Shown in pieces: positions 50,721 through 61,798 of a DNA stretch of 64,000 bases (position 1 is its first letter; each line of letters starts with the position of its first letter). Made by a program: the position numbers and the translations under genes. The notes beneath the pieces were generated by a model. It was not told the DNA's origin and made no database searches. It saw nothing but the letters and a program-made list of their open reading frames with translations. Source of the stretch: Isoetes taiwanensis (Eukaryota > Streptophyta > Lycopodiopsida > Isoetales > Isoetaceae); contig JAJEKV010000024.1 in NCBI GenBank assembly GCA_021234155.1, positions 15,461,030-15,525,029 of the forward strand. The letters run 5' to 3'.

Positions 50721-51447
50721 ACTATCCTACTATCCTGACTTTGATAAATAAATGTCTTTGAAACAAAAAATCCTAACAAATTTAATGGACATACTAGATA
50801 TAAGTTTATTTTTTTTATATGTGCACATTGAATCCTTAGAATAGAGTGCCGACTACATCATACAAGGTTTGAGTATGTGGAAGTAATATCTTTTATGAAA
50901 ATGACATATCTTCTTTTACACCTGTGTTACACATGTTTCCTTGATAATAGACCATTAGTTATGAAAATGACATCAATCTTTTACGCATGTGTTACACACA
51001 TATTTCTCTACGAATAGACCATTAGCTGTTTTGTAAGGAATAAAGGAATAAGAAACTTTAAGGAAAAATTCTAGCACCCTAAATCATTAGAAATAGACCC
51101 GAACTAAGGAAGAATTTTAGTAGTGTAAATCATGGGCGCTACTTTCACAGAGTATTAAAGTTTATTTTCTCTTCCAAGAAAAAAGAAGTTCAAAGACCAA
51201 ATCTTTAGTTATTACCCACCAAAGAGTATTCTGAATTCACACAAATTTTGTAAGTTGAAGATCATATTGACAATATGGGGAGCATCCACCTAGATGATGG
51301 CAATATACGAAAAAACCAAGTACATTACATATTGCCATTTAAGCTAGTTGTTTGTTGACACATGGTAACTTTATTCTTTCAAGGGTTGTATAGTAGATTT
51401 TGTATAAATCTGTTGCATACTAAGCACCTACTAGAAAGAAGAAACTA

Positions 51448-51467
51448 GCGGCGGCGTCTGCCGCCGC
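51448..51467. repeat. GC-rich hairpin in AT-rich DNA
   Basis: GCGGCGGC and GCCGCCGC pair across a 4-base GTCT loop. Confidence 0.7.
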
Positions 51468-52224
51468 GACAAATTCTTGTATCTTCTAAGATTGATAGCC
51501 ACGAATTGGAACACCCAAGACCAAACTTGCATGCAATTGATAACTTTGATATGCATTCATTTGTTGCTCCCACAACTGGCCAATTAGGTTCACCCATTAG
51601 CAATGTAGTTGAGTTGGCACAATCTGCTATATGCCATTTGTGACTCTAATAATTTGATTCCAATCCAAACATGTATGGAATTTATCCAAATACCCAAGTG
51701 AAGATACATAGTTCCACAATCATAATAGTAGTTAAATAAATTTGTATTTTATATGGGATACAAACACCATATAGAAATGCTCCATGTCGGAGGTTTATTT
51801 CCTTACCTAATACATCCACGTGGTGCGACTCATTTAATGGTGCTATAAATGAAAACTTATAGCTTAAAATATTGTGAGTACTGCAAAGTGCTAACATTGT
51901 GGCTGGAAGACATAAAACACATACATACATTTTTAGCACACTCAACCACTCAGTTACATTGCAAACCCAATAACTATCCTGATACGAATACACAATTCGA
52001 TCGAGGGGCAATTGTGGACGGGCTTGTAGATGAAGAACATGCCAGGGGTCTACTTTAATTTAAATATAGATCGTGAAAACATGACTTCACGATTTGATTT
52101 ATGCCACTTCACCCTCGAGAAACTGGAGGGCAACTCTTTGTGCGCAGCACCTTGTTTTTTTCATTTGTTTTCACGAATATGGAACCCACCCAAACCTCAT
52201 CTATAATCCCTTTCTTATAAGACA

Positions 52225-53498
52225 AGGGTGCTGCTGGTCCCATCATCCCGGCACCCACGCCTTCCCTCATTCACTTACCAGGGGCAGGTAGTGGAGGTGG
52301 CTCAGTCTTATAAGTATTTGGGCATTGAGTTTTCTACTACCACACACCGGGATGCATCCATCGTTACGGGTCACTTGCAGGTGGAAAGCCCCAGATGCAA
52401 TGCAAAACAACAATCCACAAGGCGAGCTCACCGTGCACACTTGTTCGGGCCTTGGGTTGAACCGGTCCTCCTCTATGGGGCGTAAGTGTGGGGGCGCTTA
52501 TATCCCTCACCACTTGGAATGATCTAGAGCAGTACGTAAGGCCTTCTTGGCCCTTTCACCGGGAGTGAAATCCACGGTCCCCATATCGATCTTGCTCCAG
52601 AGACAGGCTTCCTTCCATTCTGAGGGGTCATACTGAACGTCACATTATTTACTTCTAGAAGGTGGTGGCTATGGATGAAGCCCGGCTGCCCAACCTTGCT
52701 TTGGCGGGCGATGGGGCCCGCAAATGCCGACTCAAAGCCTCGGCTGGAAAGACAAGCAAGCCCGGTGGTTCTCGCTATGGAATGTGCAAAAGCACACCTG
52801 ATGTGGACCCGGTGCATACACCGAAGGAACGCTACCGCCTTGAAGCAAGATTTGGATGCTTGCTTCATGGCCAAGCTTTGGGATGCAGAGGCCCCGGCTA
52901 CATGTCAAGGTGGCAAATTATCGGCAATGAGTTAATCCCATGCTCACGAGGGGCCCACACCACTACCTCGCACCCATCTACCCATGAAAAAGCGCCAGGG
53001 TGATTGCTTCCATTCGCGACAGTGCACACCACCTCCGCATTGAGACGGGGAGATGGATTCGGGGCCGCGTGAGGACAGAGTCCAAATGCCGTCAACAAGA
53101 CGCCATTGAGGATGAAAGTCACGCCCTCCCGGCTGTCCGTGACGAGCATATCCGGGCTCGGTATGCTCGGTTAGTTGTGCCCCATCGGGCCTTGCATGAG
53201 CTAACCGAAAGCACGGCCTCAGAGGGCTTGTTGGGATCATACCTCCGTGAGGTAATGGATACGCGGACTCGGCTATGCCCCCCGTCCGGCATTAACCTCG
53301 GTTGTACTTGTGATTATGTATATAATCAGTGCGGTATGGCAAAGATCCTTATTGCTACTAAGGTTTTTCCCGAAAAACCCTTGGGGGGGTTTTTTAATCC
53401 TGGTAGTAATACGCCTGCTACTCTCTCTTTGTACTTGGGTCCCATAGGCCAGTTGGTCTCCGTGGACGATAAAATCATATTCTATTCTATTCTATTCT
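52225..53498 (+). mobile_element. LINE C, 5'-truncated, with (ATTCT)n tail
   Basis: It begins inside RT: KTRVLLVPSSRHPRLPSFTY-like, QGQVVEVAQSYKYLGIEF and PWVEPVLLYGA, colinear with LINE B from about 45,110. It continues past the point where LINE B ends, through a zinc-binding-like C-terminal part (CRQQDAIEDESHAL, RARYARLVVPHRALHEL; 53,080-53,210). The non-coding 3' end runs through GTCTCCGTGGACGATAAAAT into (ATTCT)4 at 53,479-53,498. Frames are broken in several places. This copy shows the true 3' end of the family. Confidence 0.88.
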
Positions 53499-55017
53499 TA
53501 TAGCATTAAGATTGTTAATAACAACATCATTTTATTGAACAGAACATTTACTATTCCCATCAGGTAATGGAGTAGCTTCCAACTATAAATTCCCATCAGG
53601 TAATGGAGTATCTCCAACTGTTAAAAAATACCACCTGATGCAAGCAAAAGTTTGTATTTGCTTCTCTAGTGAAATTCTATGATTTCTAGAGATACTTATT
53701 TGGCTCCATTCTTTTCTCTCACTTTGTGGCTGCATTCCGAAGCGATTACCTATTATTGGCGCCGTGCTCTTTTAACAGATGGTACACCAAATTGGTCGAG
53801 TCTTTTTCTCCTCTTGTCTAACCCGACATGGTCTTGTGACCTCCAGGTTTTTAACTTGTCTTTAAATCTAAAGATCATTACCGTAATTTTATCCCTCTAA
53901 GAGCATCTAACCACATAATGTTCTTTGTAGGTTAGCTTGCACTGACATGGTTGTAGTCAGCTTGGTTATCTCCGTGGCTTTGCCTTCATTCTAGGTTAGC
54001 GAGAGATCTATTAGTATGTTTGCCAGAGGAAATCAACCTTGCATGGAGTTTTCTTCGATTATATTGTGGTTTTTCTACACATAGTTACTTTGATAGTGGA
54101 CAAGCTCATTCTCGCTCGACAAAAGAATTCTGTTATTCATAATGGAATGCATATTAGTCACACATATTCTATGCTCTCCATGCCCCCACATGGACAAAGA
54201 CCCACTTCTCTCTTCAATAGTCCCATCCTTAGAAGTCATCAAATGTCTGGCAGAAACTCAAACCTATGCACGAGACACAAAATTCAAGAATATTATTTGT
54301 AATGCAAAAATTATAAACAAGTGTTGGTTCATAACTTAAACACCATACCTCAATTCCGGTGCGCCCTTTCAATACACGTTCTTTGTCTATACCCTAGGAA
54401 AGGCAATCAGGTTTATGAGTATTTATCGCATATGGTTCTGCAAGCAGCTCTAGTGCCATGCGTGTATAATTGAAAGAAACAATAAACACATTGTGGTTGA
54501 GTTCTTCGATTACGTTGTGTTTTCCTTACACATAGTTTCTTTGATGGTGGACAACTTTGTTCCCGACTCGATAAACCAATTCTGTTCTTCATAATGAACT
54601 GCATAGTAGTCACGTATATTCTATGCTCTCGATGATTTTCTAGTTTTAGATCCATTTTAACATGTCAAGAAGAGTTGGTCTCCATACTTAAAACCCGTAA
54701 TGCCCTACCTTTTTAAACTTTTTGTATTTGTTTCAGTAAACAGGCCTACCTTTTCCTCTTTTTTGATCATTCTCGAGATTAGTGTCGACTTTATATTGTA
54801 TGCTAACATCTCATAACTTGGTCATTTATTGATATAAATTTGCAAAGGACAATGCTAGTCAAGTCAATGATGGATACAACTTTCTTGGTAAGAATATATA
54901 CCATGGATAGGTTCAATACTCCATACATTTTATACGCAATACTTTCCCATGATATGGCACAAATTTGCCATATAATATGTAAAAAATACGGCAAAAAACA
55001 ATTCCGGCATTGAAAGA
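53499..55017. other. Spacer with duplicated segments
   Basis: A short duplication (CCCATCAGGTAATGGAGTA) lies near 53,555-53,610. A segment of about 145 bp at 54,040-54,185 recurs, diverged, at 54,498-54,640 (TTCTTCGATTA, ACACATAGTT, ATATTCTATGCTCTC). No gene recognised. Confidence 0.5.
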
Positions 55018-55142
55018 TTTTCGCGTACGCGAAAAGAACTAAAGTGCTTACGTGAAAGTTTTTTCGCGTACGCAAAATGTGAAAATAGCGTACACGAAAA
55101 AAAAAATTCGCGTACGCACTTTATACTGTTTCACGTACGCAA
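55018..55142. repeat. Cluster of palindromic CGCGTACGCG motifs
   Basis: TTTTCGCGTACGCGAAAA (55,018-55,035) is a perfect 18-bp palindrome. Variants of TTTCGCGTACGCAAA recur at about 55,062, 55,085, 55,108 and 55,130, in both orientations and spaced by 22-45 bp. Confidence 0.85.
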
Positions 55143-55145
55143 ATT

Positions 55146-56889
55146 TTGGGTTTTGGGTCAATACGCATATTCTGCACCCATGGATCCTGAGGCACTTGTG
55201 TATGTATATTTGTGTTATGTATTTAAGTATTAATCGGTGTTGGGCGAAGGACCCTCACAACAAACGGGCACCAAAAACTACTCTTTCATTTGGATGAAGC
55301 AGTTGCAAACAGCTAAGAATGCAATCCACTGACCTGTCAACATGTTGCTTTATTTATTTTGTGGCATAACACAGCCCAATGTCGGAATACCTGTGTTTAG
55401 AACCAGGACTTCCAGTGGAGTTCTCACCCCCTATCTGCAAAATGAAATTGATTGGAATTCCTTGTAGAATTCTTGTGAAATTCTCCATCTTTCTTGCAAA
55501 ATTCTTGTCTGGTGAATGTTTTGGGAAGGGGGAAATTTTGGAAAGGGACGAATTCATTCAAACTGAGTTCAATTTGGTGCGCCAAGAATTCTGGCAGTGG
55601 GTTGTCAGAGGATGTTCTCGCAATCATTGCGAACCTGCCATAAAACGACAAATTGGAGTATCGCACTATACACCCAAAATGTACCGCGAAAAAGCATGAA
55701 TTCGTCCTTCAATTCAATACAATGTACATACACCCTTTCATATTTACCCAGAGGGGTCCTGTTCTCATGAGAGCAAAATAATGCAAGAAAAACAAGATCC
55801 CAGTCCAAAATCCTGTGGCCAAAACCTAAAATCTGATAAGTTGTAGCCCCCATTTTTCCTGTGCATTAGAAACAATTAGCAAAATCCTTTGGTCTCTTTA
55901 CTTCCTTTATCCACACAACTCCTTTCCTATTTTCCAAAACTTTTTGAATCTTACTAATCTATTTTGTTTAACCTTATAAACAATGCCTGGATAATGGACA
56001 AGCCGATTTTGAAAACTTTGTTGTGACAAATTCGTGATAGTCATTTGGATTTAACTAAGTTTCAATTCCAGGATAGGAATGAAAACCCACAAAGCAAAGA
56101 GGTTTCAGAATCCTAAACTGAGACGGTAGTATTACCTGAGAAAAGCTAAGAAAGGTATGCAGCTTGGCTGGATCCGTTGGCATGCAGCTTGGCCAAATGC
56201 TTTTTTAGCTCTTAAGCTTGCCCATAGATCCGACTTGCTCAAAGACGGTGGCCTACTTGCCCGAAGCAGTTTGAAAAACCAGGGAAGTCATCCCTATCCA
56301 TCCATTTTTAAAACAGCAAGACAAGCAAATCCGGTCCCAACACTGGCTACAAAGGGATCCATTACCCTGCATGATCAGAGAAAAGCATCCATTCCAAGAG
56401 GAGTTCAAACATAAACACCAGGTTCCAACTCAAAAAGCCGCTCTATTTCAGGTCGCAGATAAATGCAAGCAAACAAAGCTGGATCCCGATTCATATGGCA
56501 AAAGTAGGAGACCATGACAGGACCAGCTGGATATGCTGATGTTGGACCTTCAACTCCAGCCCAGCCGAATACAAGCAACCACCAAATGAGGAGAAATTTA
56601 GAATTTTGGAAAAACTATTAACAAAGATTATGAATCCAGTAGAAGTGGGGATTGTAGACTGCTTGAATGTCAGAAAAGCTTGTGAAGTGATGTAGAATTA
56701 AATCTCGTATAGAAACTAAAGAAACTGCATGGAGAAGAAGGAGAAATCTAGCTAATGAGAATGGCTGACATAGAAAAACTCCGTACAACAACAAGATTCA
56801 GCTCAGAGAAAATGCCGATGAGGAATGCAGGAAGACACAAGGCTTTTATAGGAGAAGAGAGCTGGTGTCCCTTTCCCTATAATGATGGT
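55146..56889. other. Spacer
   Basis: Only short frames without motifs. No repeat structure recognised. Confidence 0.4.
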
Positions 56890-58085
56890 TCTCTGCTATT
56901 TAGAAGAGAACCATAGCATTAATTTTTGCATGCCAACATCTTGGAGCTTGCTTCAAGACATAAATGCTTTTCTTCAAATGACAAACCAGCTGCTCCTTCC
57001 CTTGAACAACAAATTCTGGAGGTTGTGTCATATAGACCTCCTCCTCCAAATCACCATTCAAAAAGCAGACTTAATATCCATTTGAAACATTGGCCGGCCT
57101 TTCATTGCAGCAAGAGCTATAATTGATCTAATAGTGGACATTATGGCTATGGGAGTAAAGACTTCTTCATAATCTAAGCCTTTTTTCTGTGCAAAACCGT
57201 TGGCTACAAGTCTAGCTTTGTGCTTTAACACTGTCCCATCAGCATGAAATTTGGTTTTAAACACCTACTTACAGCCAATAACTTGCTTATCAGCTGGAAG
57301 TTCAGACAATTCCCATGTGCCTTGCTTCAGCAATTGAGAGTATTCTTCTTCCATTGCATGCTGTCACTGCGGATCATTAGCTGCTTCATGAAAGGTTTGT
57401 GGATCAACATGATCCTGGACCTTTGCCATAAGGTTACATGATCCATTAGACTTCTCATGTTTCTCTGATCTCCTAGGTTCAACAACAGGTACAACAGGTG
57501 CTGCAACCAGTTCTGCAACAAATTATTTTTCTTTGAGACGTGTTGATCTCCTAGGTTCAGCAACAGGAGGTATAGCATGTGCTACAATAGGTGCTGTAAA
57601 AGGTGTGGATTAGGTGCTACGGTACCTTCATGTATGTTGGACTCCTCCTGAAAGGAACCAACCTGCTCATGGATCATAGGGCTAGTGGGATTGGGATCAT
57701 CCCGTGCCACTACTTCAGGGAAATATGAGTTCACTGGAGAAACCACTAGAGGGGGGAGAGAAAGGTCTACCAGCAGCTGCTATCAGATCTCCAATATCCA
57801 AGCTGATGTCATTGTGAACTGCAGGAGAATCACTGGAAGATATACCATCATACACAACATCTTCAACGAATTGAACTGACCTGCTTACAATAACCTACTT
57901 GTTGGAAGGATACTAACTTTTTGATTTTCTGGATACCCAATGAAGATGGATTTGACAGTCCTGTCATGCAACTTCTCATACTTTTTCAGCTTCTCAACAA
58001 CTATGGAAGCATAAGCCAAGCATCCAAACACCCTCAAATGAGACACATCGAGAAGCCAACATTCCTGCAAAGTTTCTCGCGGGAT
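56890..58085 (-). pseudogene. Ty1/copia integrase C-terminus and first half of RT, decayed
   Basis: On minus: SHLRVFGCLAYASIVVEKLK and KSIFIGYPENQKV (58,070-57,890, integrase C-terminal GKGY-type region); an acidic linker with FVEDVVYDGISS; MEEEYSQLLKQGTWEL and GCKWVFKTKFHADGTVLKHK; ARLVANGFAQKKGLDYEEVF; MFQMDIKSAF, NGDLEEEVYMTQPPEFV and KKSIYVLKQAPR, where it stops near 56,890. This is the standard copia order. Frameshifts and stops are present, and the YVDD half of RT and RNase H are missing. Confidence 0.9.
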
Positions 58086-58131
58086 TTTCTAGATGGAAGC
58101 TTAGTACAACACTTCATGTTGTGCCAAGTCC

Positions 58132-58470
58132 TCATACATAAACCTTGAAAATCCACGATAGTGATCTTGTCTCTGGACCATTGTCGATGTCATTTCTTAT
58201 CCCTAAAACCTCCGTCTCGAAAAGTGACACGAGGATCTTCCTTGTTGTTTCTGCTCCCAAAGTTAGGTTAGTCTTCACTGGGTGGTCCATTTCTCTTCCT
58301 TCTATCAGTTCAACAAGAACTGCATCCATTGTATCGCCTTGCTGCAACATAATGAAGTCATCCAACTTGTAGAAGCTGATTAGATCAGGGTACAATTCAG
58401 CAGCCATTTCCCACAAAACAAGACCATATATGTCCACTGTTGCATCATCAATACCGCATGTTGACAACAT
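58132..58470 (-). CDS. Unrecognised ORF of 112 codons
   Basis: Open minus-strand frame starting MLSTCGIDDATVDIYGLVLW. The opening faintly resembles the end of a kinase activation region, but no other kinase motif follows. It lies between two copia fragments of opposite orientation, so it may be transposon-derived. Function unknown and reality uncertain. Confidence 0.2.
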   Translation of the reverse strand: MLSTCGIDDATVDIYGLVLWEMAAELYPDLISFYKLDDFIMLQQGDTMDAVLVELIEGREMDHPVKTNLTLGAETTRKILVSLFETEVLGIRNDIDNGPETRSLSWIFKVYV

Positions 58471-58507
58471 AAATTAGTAAACTAGCAAGTCAGATTCAAC
58501 TTTTCTG

Positions 58508-59050
58508 GTGGGTGATTTGTTTGGTGACGAATTTGTTTTCTCAACCATCTTCTTGGCTGCTGAAAGCAGGAGAAATTCAAGGATCGATTCAAGTTGCTCA
58601 CTAATAATAATTAATACTTGGAAGAAGTTCATAGCGAATTATTTGATATTTAGTGACATGGGAGCGGTGTTTGATGAAGACTTTATCAGCACCAAGTCAG
58701 CAGATGCTGGCAAGATAAACCAGAAAACTTGTGCTCTTGTCAAAAAATTGGGTGAAGAGACAATTGGTCACGAAATCAACCATTTTACTGAGTTTAAGGA
58801 GATGTGGTCTCATTTGGAGAAGTCTCTTGATAGCAAGGGTATGGCTACCCAAATACTGATCCAAAACAAACTGAGACATGCCCAATTAGGCGATTTCAAA
58901 TCTGTCACAACATATCTTACTCAGATGAAGCATATTTATCTTTGCAGTAGACTCCACAGTAGATGTACAATCAATGACTTAGGATTTACATAGAATATCG
59001 AAGTTTATATTATAAATGGCACACAAGTGCCTATTTGAGTAATACGTATA
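58508..59050 (+). pseudogene. Ty1/copia gag-like fragment
   Basis: The last half of this frame reads EFKEMWSHLEKSLDSKG, then LIQNKLRHAQLGDFKSVTTY and LTQMKHIYLCSRL, the helical pattern of copia gag (UBN2-type) proteins. It is opposite in orientation to the copia RT next to it, so the two are separate fragments. Truncated after GFT-stop; no CCHC knuckle is seen. Confidence 0.55.
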
Positions 59051-59114
59051 TCCTAATGGCCGAGGCCATATACTATAATCACAAAAAAACTAGATTCAAG
59101 AGCTAGGTCCTGTA

Positions 59115-60455
59115 TCATAATCCATCGGCGTAGGAGGTGGTAGTGTCGAAGTAGGGTAACTCTGGAGCTGATAGTACGGGCAGCGGTGGAAGCGACTCCG
59201 GAGGATAAGCCATGGCCAAAGGAGAGGCCACAAGGAGCCTCATGCTCATCCATGGTGTCATGTCTTGCCATAGGGCGGCCAAAGCGATGTCCCATCGCAC
59301 GAGCACATATGTGAACGCGCAATGTGGGAGCTTCTTATGGCCGACTAAGGTGGATAATGCACAGAGTGCCCACCATGATGCTTCTGCCTCTGGAGCTAGA
59401 TCCCGCGCCACAAAAAAGACATGTCCATGCTTAAAAGCTGAAAGGAAAAAGCGGGTAATGTGATTTTCCAGAGCACTAACCTCTGGGATGACAGAGGTGG
59501 CTACTTCCTTGTCGAGGTCCATAGTGACCTCCTCTTCCTTTAACTTCCTGCTTTTCTTCCTTCAGATGATCTTTGTTGTCATAAAGATCTTCTCGTTTTT
59601 CATCAGACTCTGAGGGAATATCCACCATGTTAATGTTTGGGATGTGAGGTCCCATAGCAACAAAGGCTTCTTCAGGTGGCTGTGACGGGGCCTCTTGCAA
59701 CATAAGGTGTCGCAGTTTCAAGAGGGCATCAACTGGTTCGATGGTATCTTGATGAAACTGAAGCAATTGCTGGACCTCAATAGGGAGCTCAGCCAGTGTA
59801 AAATCGATGAAATCATCCATGCAATACTCGGTGAGCTCGTACAATACTTGTGCCTTCCTTTTGGACTTAAGGTCAGCAACAACACGGTAAGTCCACATAA
59901 TATCCTCCAATAGGAGGTATTCTTGCCCTTGATGGTGGATAACTGGAAGGGCATCCAAGCCAGTAAGTCGTGCCCCTTGATCTCGTTGTAGGGACATCTG
60001 CTTCGCTGACTGTTTCCACTGGACAAAGTCATCCTCTCGGACGTACTCGTCATCTTCCTTTAAGACCAGGTCTCATCTTCAATGTACTGATCCATGAGTA
60101 TAGCCCTAGCAAAGTTTACTTCCAAGTATTGTTGGCCCTCATGCATCAGAGAACGGATGGGTTCTTGCCCCATCTGAGCTTTTCTATAAGGATGTTAGAG
60201 GCATGGGAATCACCTCCCAACATATCTCTCACAATGGCCCTCTCTAGATAAAAATGGGGTGGATCCCCTATGATGATATAGAGGGGTACCATTTCCTGAG
60301 TATAAAACTCAAGGAAAGCAGCATAGTCAGGTTGGGTCTGCATGTTAGTAATGAGGTCCACATTTGGAGCAGAAAAGGCTGAAGGAGGTCGAATGGGACC
60401 TGAGGATCCCAATGTTCTTCATCTTGGTACCATTGGAGGAGGCTGGGGGTCTCCA
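59115..60455 (-). pseudogene. Second ORF of the H3-carrying element, unknown family
   Basis: It starts near METPSLLQWYQDEEHW and runs across three frames: PDYAAFLEFYTQEMVPLYI and LERAIVRDMLGGDSH (60,412-60,146); LMHEGQQYLEVNFARAI and MDQYIEDE (about 60,155-60,070); QEYLLLEDIMWTYRVVADLK, LYELTEYCMDDFIDFTLAEL and PSQPPEEAFVAMGPHIP (59,997-59,560); then EVATSVIPEVSALENHITRF and AFTYVLVRWDIALAALW (59,522-59,115). Total about 440 codons, broken by at least three frameshifts. It sits where gag or a gag-linked protein is expected, but I see no capsid motif or zinc knuckle. Family not recognised. Confidence 0.5.
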
Positions 60456-60682
60456 TTGCACAGGCGAGTAGTGGAGGAGGAGCGAGGAGCAAGAGAAGTA
60501 AAGATAAAATGAAACCCTAAACAATATTTAGTGTAACTTGAGTTTAAATTTTATGCTGACATCAGCGTTAGTCATTTTTAATAATTAAATAAATACTTTA
60601 TACTTATAAAAGAAATTAGGCAATAATTTTTTTTTTCATATTTCTATACAAAATTTGTGCAATAAAATGCTTGACAAGCAAG

Positions 60683-61702
60683 CTAATTATGGTTTCCCCG
60701 AATTCTCCTGGCGAGAGCGAAGTCCTTGGTCATTATGGTAACACTCTTGGCGTGAATAGCACAGAGATTAGCATCCCCGAAAAGTGCTACCAGGTAATCT
60801 TCGGCGGTCTCCTAGAGGGCGAGCATAGCAAAGGTTTGAAACCGAAGATCGGTCCGATACTCTTGTGCTATCTCTCAGACCAGGCGCTGCAAGGGAAGCT
60901 TCCGTAGCAGAAGCTCTGTTGTCTTCTGATACTTCCGAATCTCGCTCAACGCCACGGTGCCAGGCCTATACATGTATGGCTTCTTTGGCTATGTGGGTTT
61001 CTTGGGTAGGGTCTTCATGCCCCCTGAGACCGGTCGAGGTCGGGCGGTATCCACGTGGTCCTGCCGACGGACAGAGCTCGTAACTTTGCCAATGCTCCCA
61101 ACTGTCTTAAGTTTCTCCTTATGGACACTCCTTGACTTATGGGCCGTAGACTTCAGCCTCTGTTTCACAACAAGGGTTTCAGTCTGGTCGGGAGTCCGCT
61201 GCGTATTCTGCTCTTGGCTTTGTTGGGATTGCTACTGATCCTCATTCTGCTTGGCAAGCTCCTCTGCCTGCCGTTGTTGCTTGGCCCGTTCTGCCTCCTG
61301 CTGCACAGCGTGTACAACTGCCATGCACTCTTCCACCTCTGCGAGGTGACGAGCAGTAACCCTTCTCAGCAACTCAGCATGATATCTGTTCGGCCTAGCC
61401 TGCATATTCAGCTGAATGGATATCATGTGGTCCACCGTGAGGTATGATGGGACTTCACCCCAAATAAAACTTTGGGTTGCCTCATCATAGTGGTAGGGGG
61501 GAAGGTCAAAGGGTTCCCCCGATATGATGGCGTGGCCGTCTCCCAGGTAGGTATATTCCCTAGCTCTGGCCCTCAGATCTCTCCTCGCCGATTCTCGACC
61601 GTCATCACCTCGAGCGAGCCCTATGATCCTTTCGGCCTCTACCCGGATGGCCTCGTCTTCGGCAACCTCCACACACGAGGGAGGGTAAAACTTGACCATC
61701 AT
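60683..61702 (-). pseudogene. Histone H3-like (CENH3-like) fusion ORF of the second element
   Basis: A single frame from ATG at 61,702 to TAG at 60,683 covers 339 codons. The N-terminal 155 codons (MMVKFYPPSCVEVAEDEAIR, later LTVDHMISIQLNMQARPN) are charged, with a helical KQQRQAEELAK end. A basic stretch (KQRLKSTAHKSRSVHKEKLK) follows, then the complete histone fold: [46 protein letters not shown]/[20 protein letters not shown], [20 protein letters not shown] and [27 protein letters not shown] and TKDFALARR are more like CENH3 than canonical H3. Four in-frame stops interrupt it, each one C-to-T step from CAG or CGA. There is no MARTKQ tail at this N-terminus. No frameshift is needed. Confidence 0.9.
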
Positions 61703-61798
61703 CAGGACTTGGTCGGGCTGTTCTACTACTGTGTAGGGTTGTCCTAGGGCATTAAGTTCCGAGAGTAAGGAAATTCTCAGAATATATAGACTACTGAA

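Larger units (their letters stand above)
48701..52224. other. Spacer with short repeats
   Basis: No supported gene. Contains a 77-bp tandem duplication near 49,986-50,142 (sharing TCCAGGATTATCTTATGCA), an (ATTCT)14 tract at 50,651-50,720, a 66-bp duplication near 50,895-51,022 (GAAAATGACAT, TAGACCATTAG), and a GC-rich hairpin at 51,448-51,467. Confidence 0.5.

Noticed and set aside
58132-58470. Kinase-like reading of the minus-strand ORF (GIDDATVDIYGLVLWEMA)
   Set aside because: Only this short stretch resembles a kinase; no catalytic or DFG motif is nearby. Kept as unrecognised ORF only.
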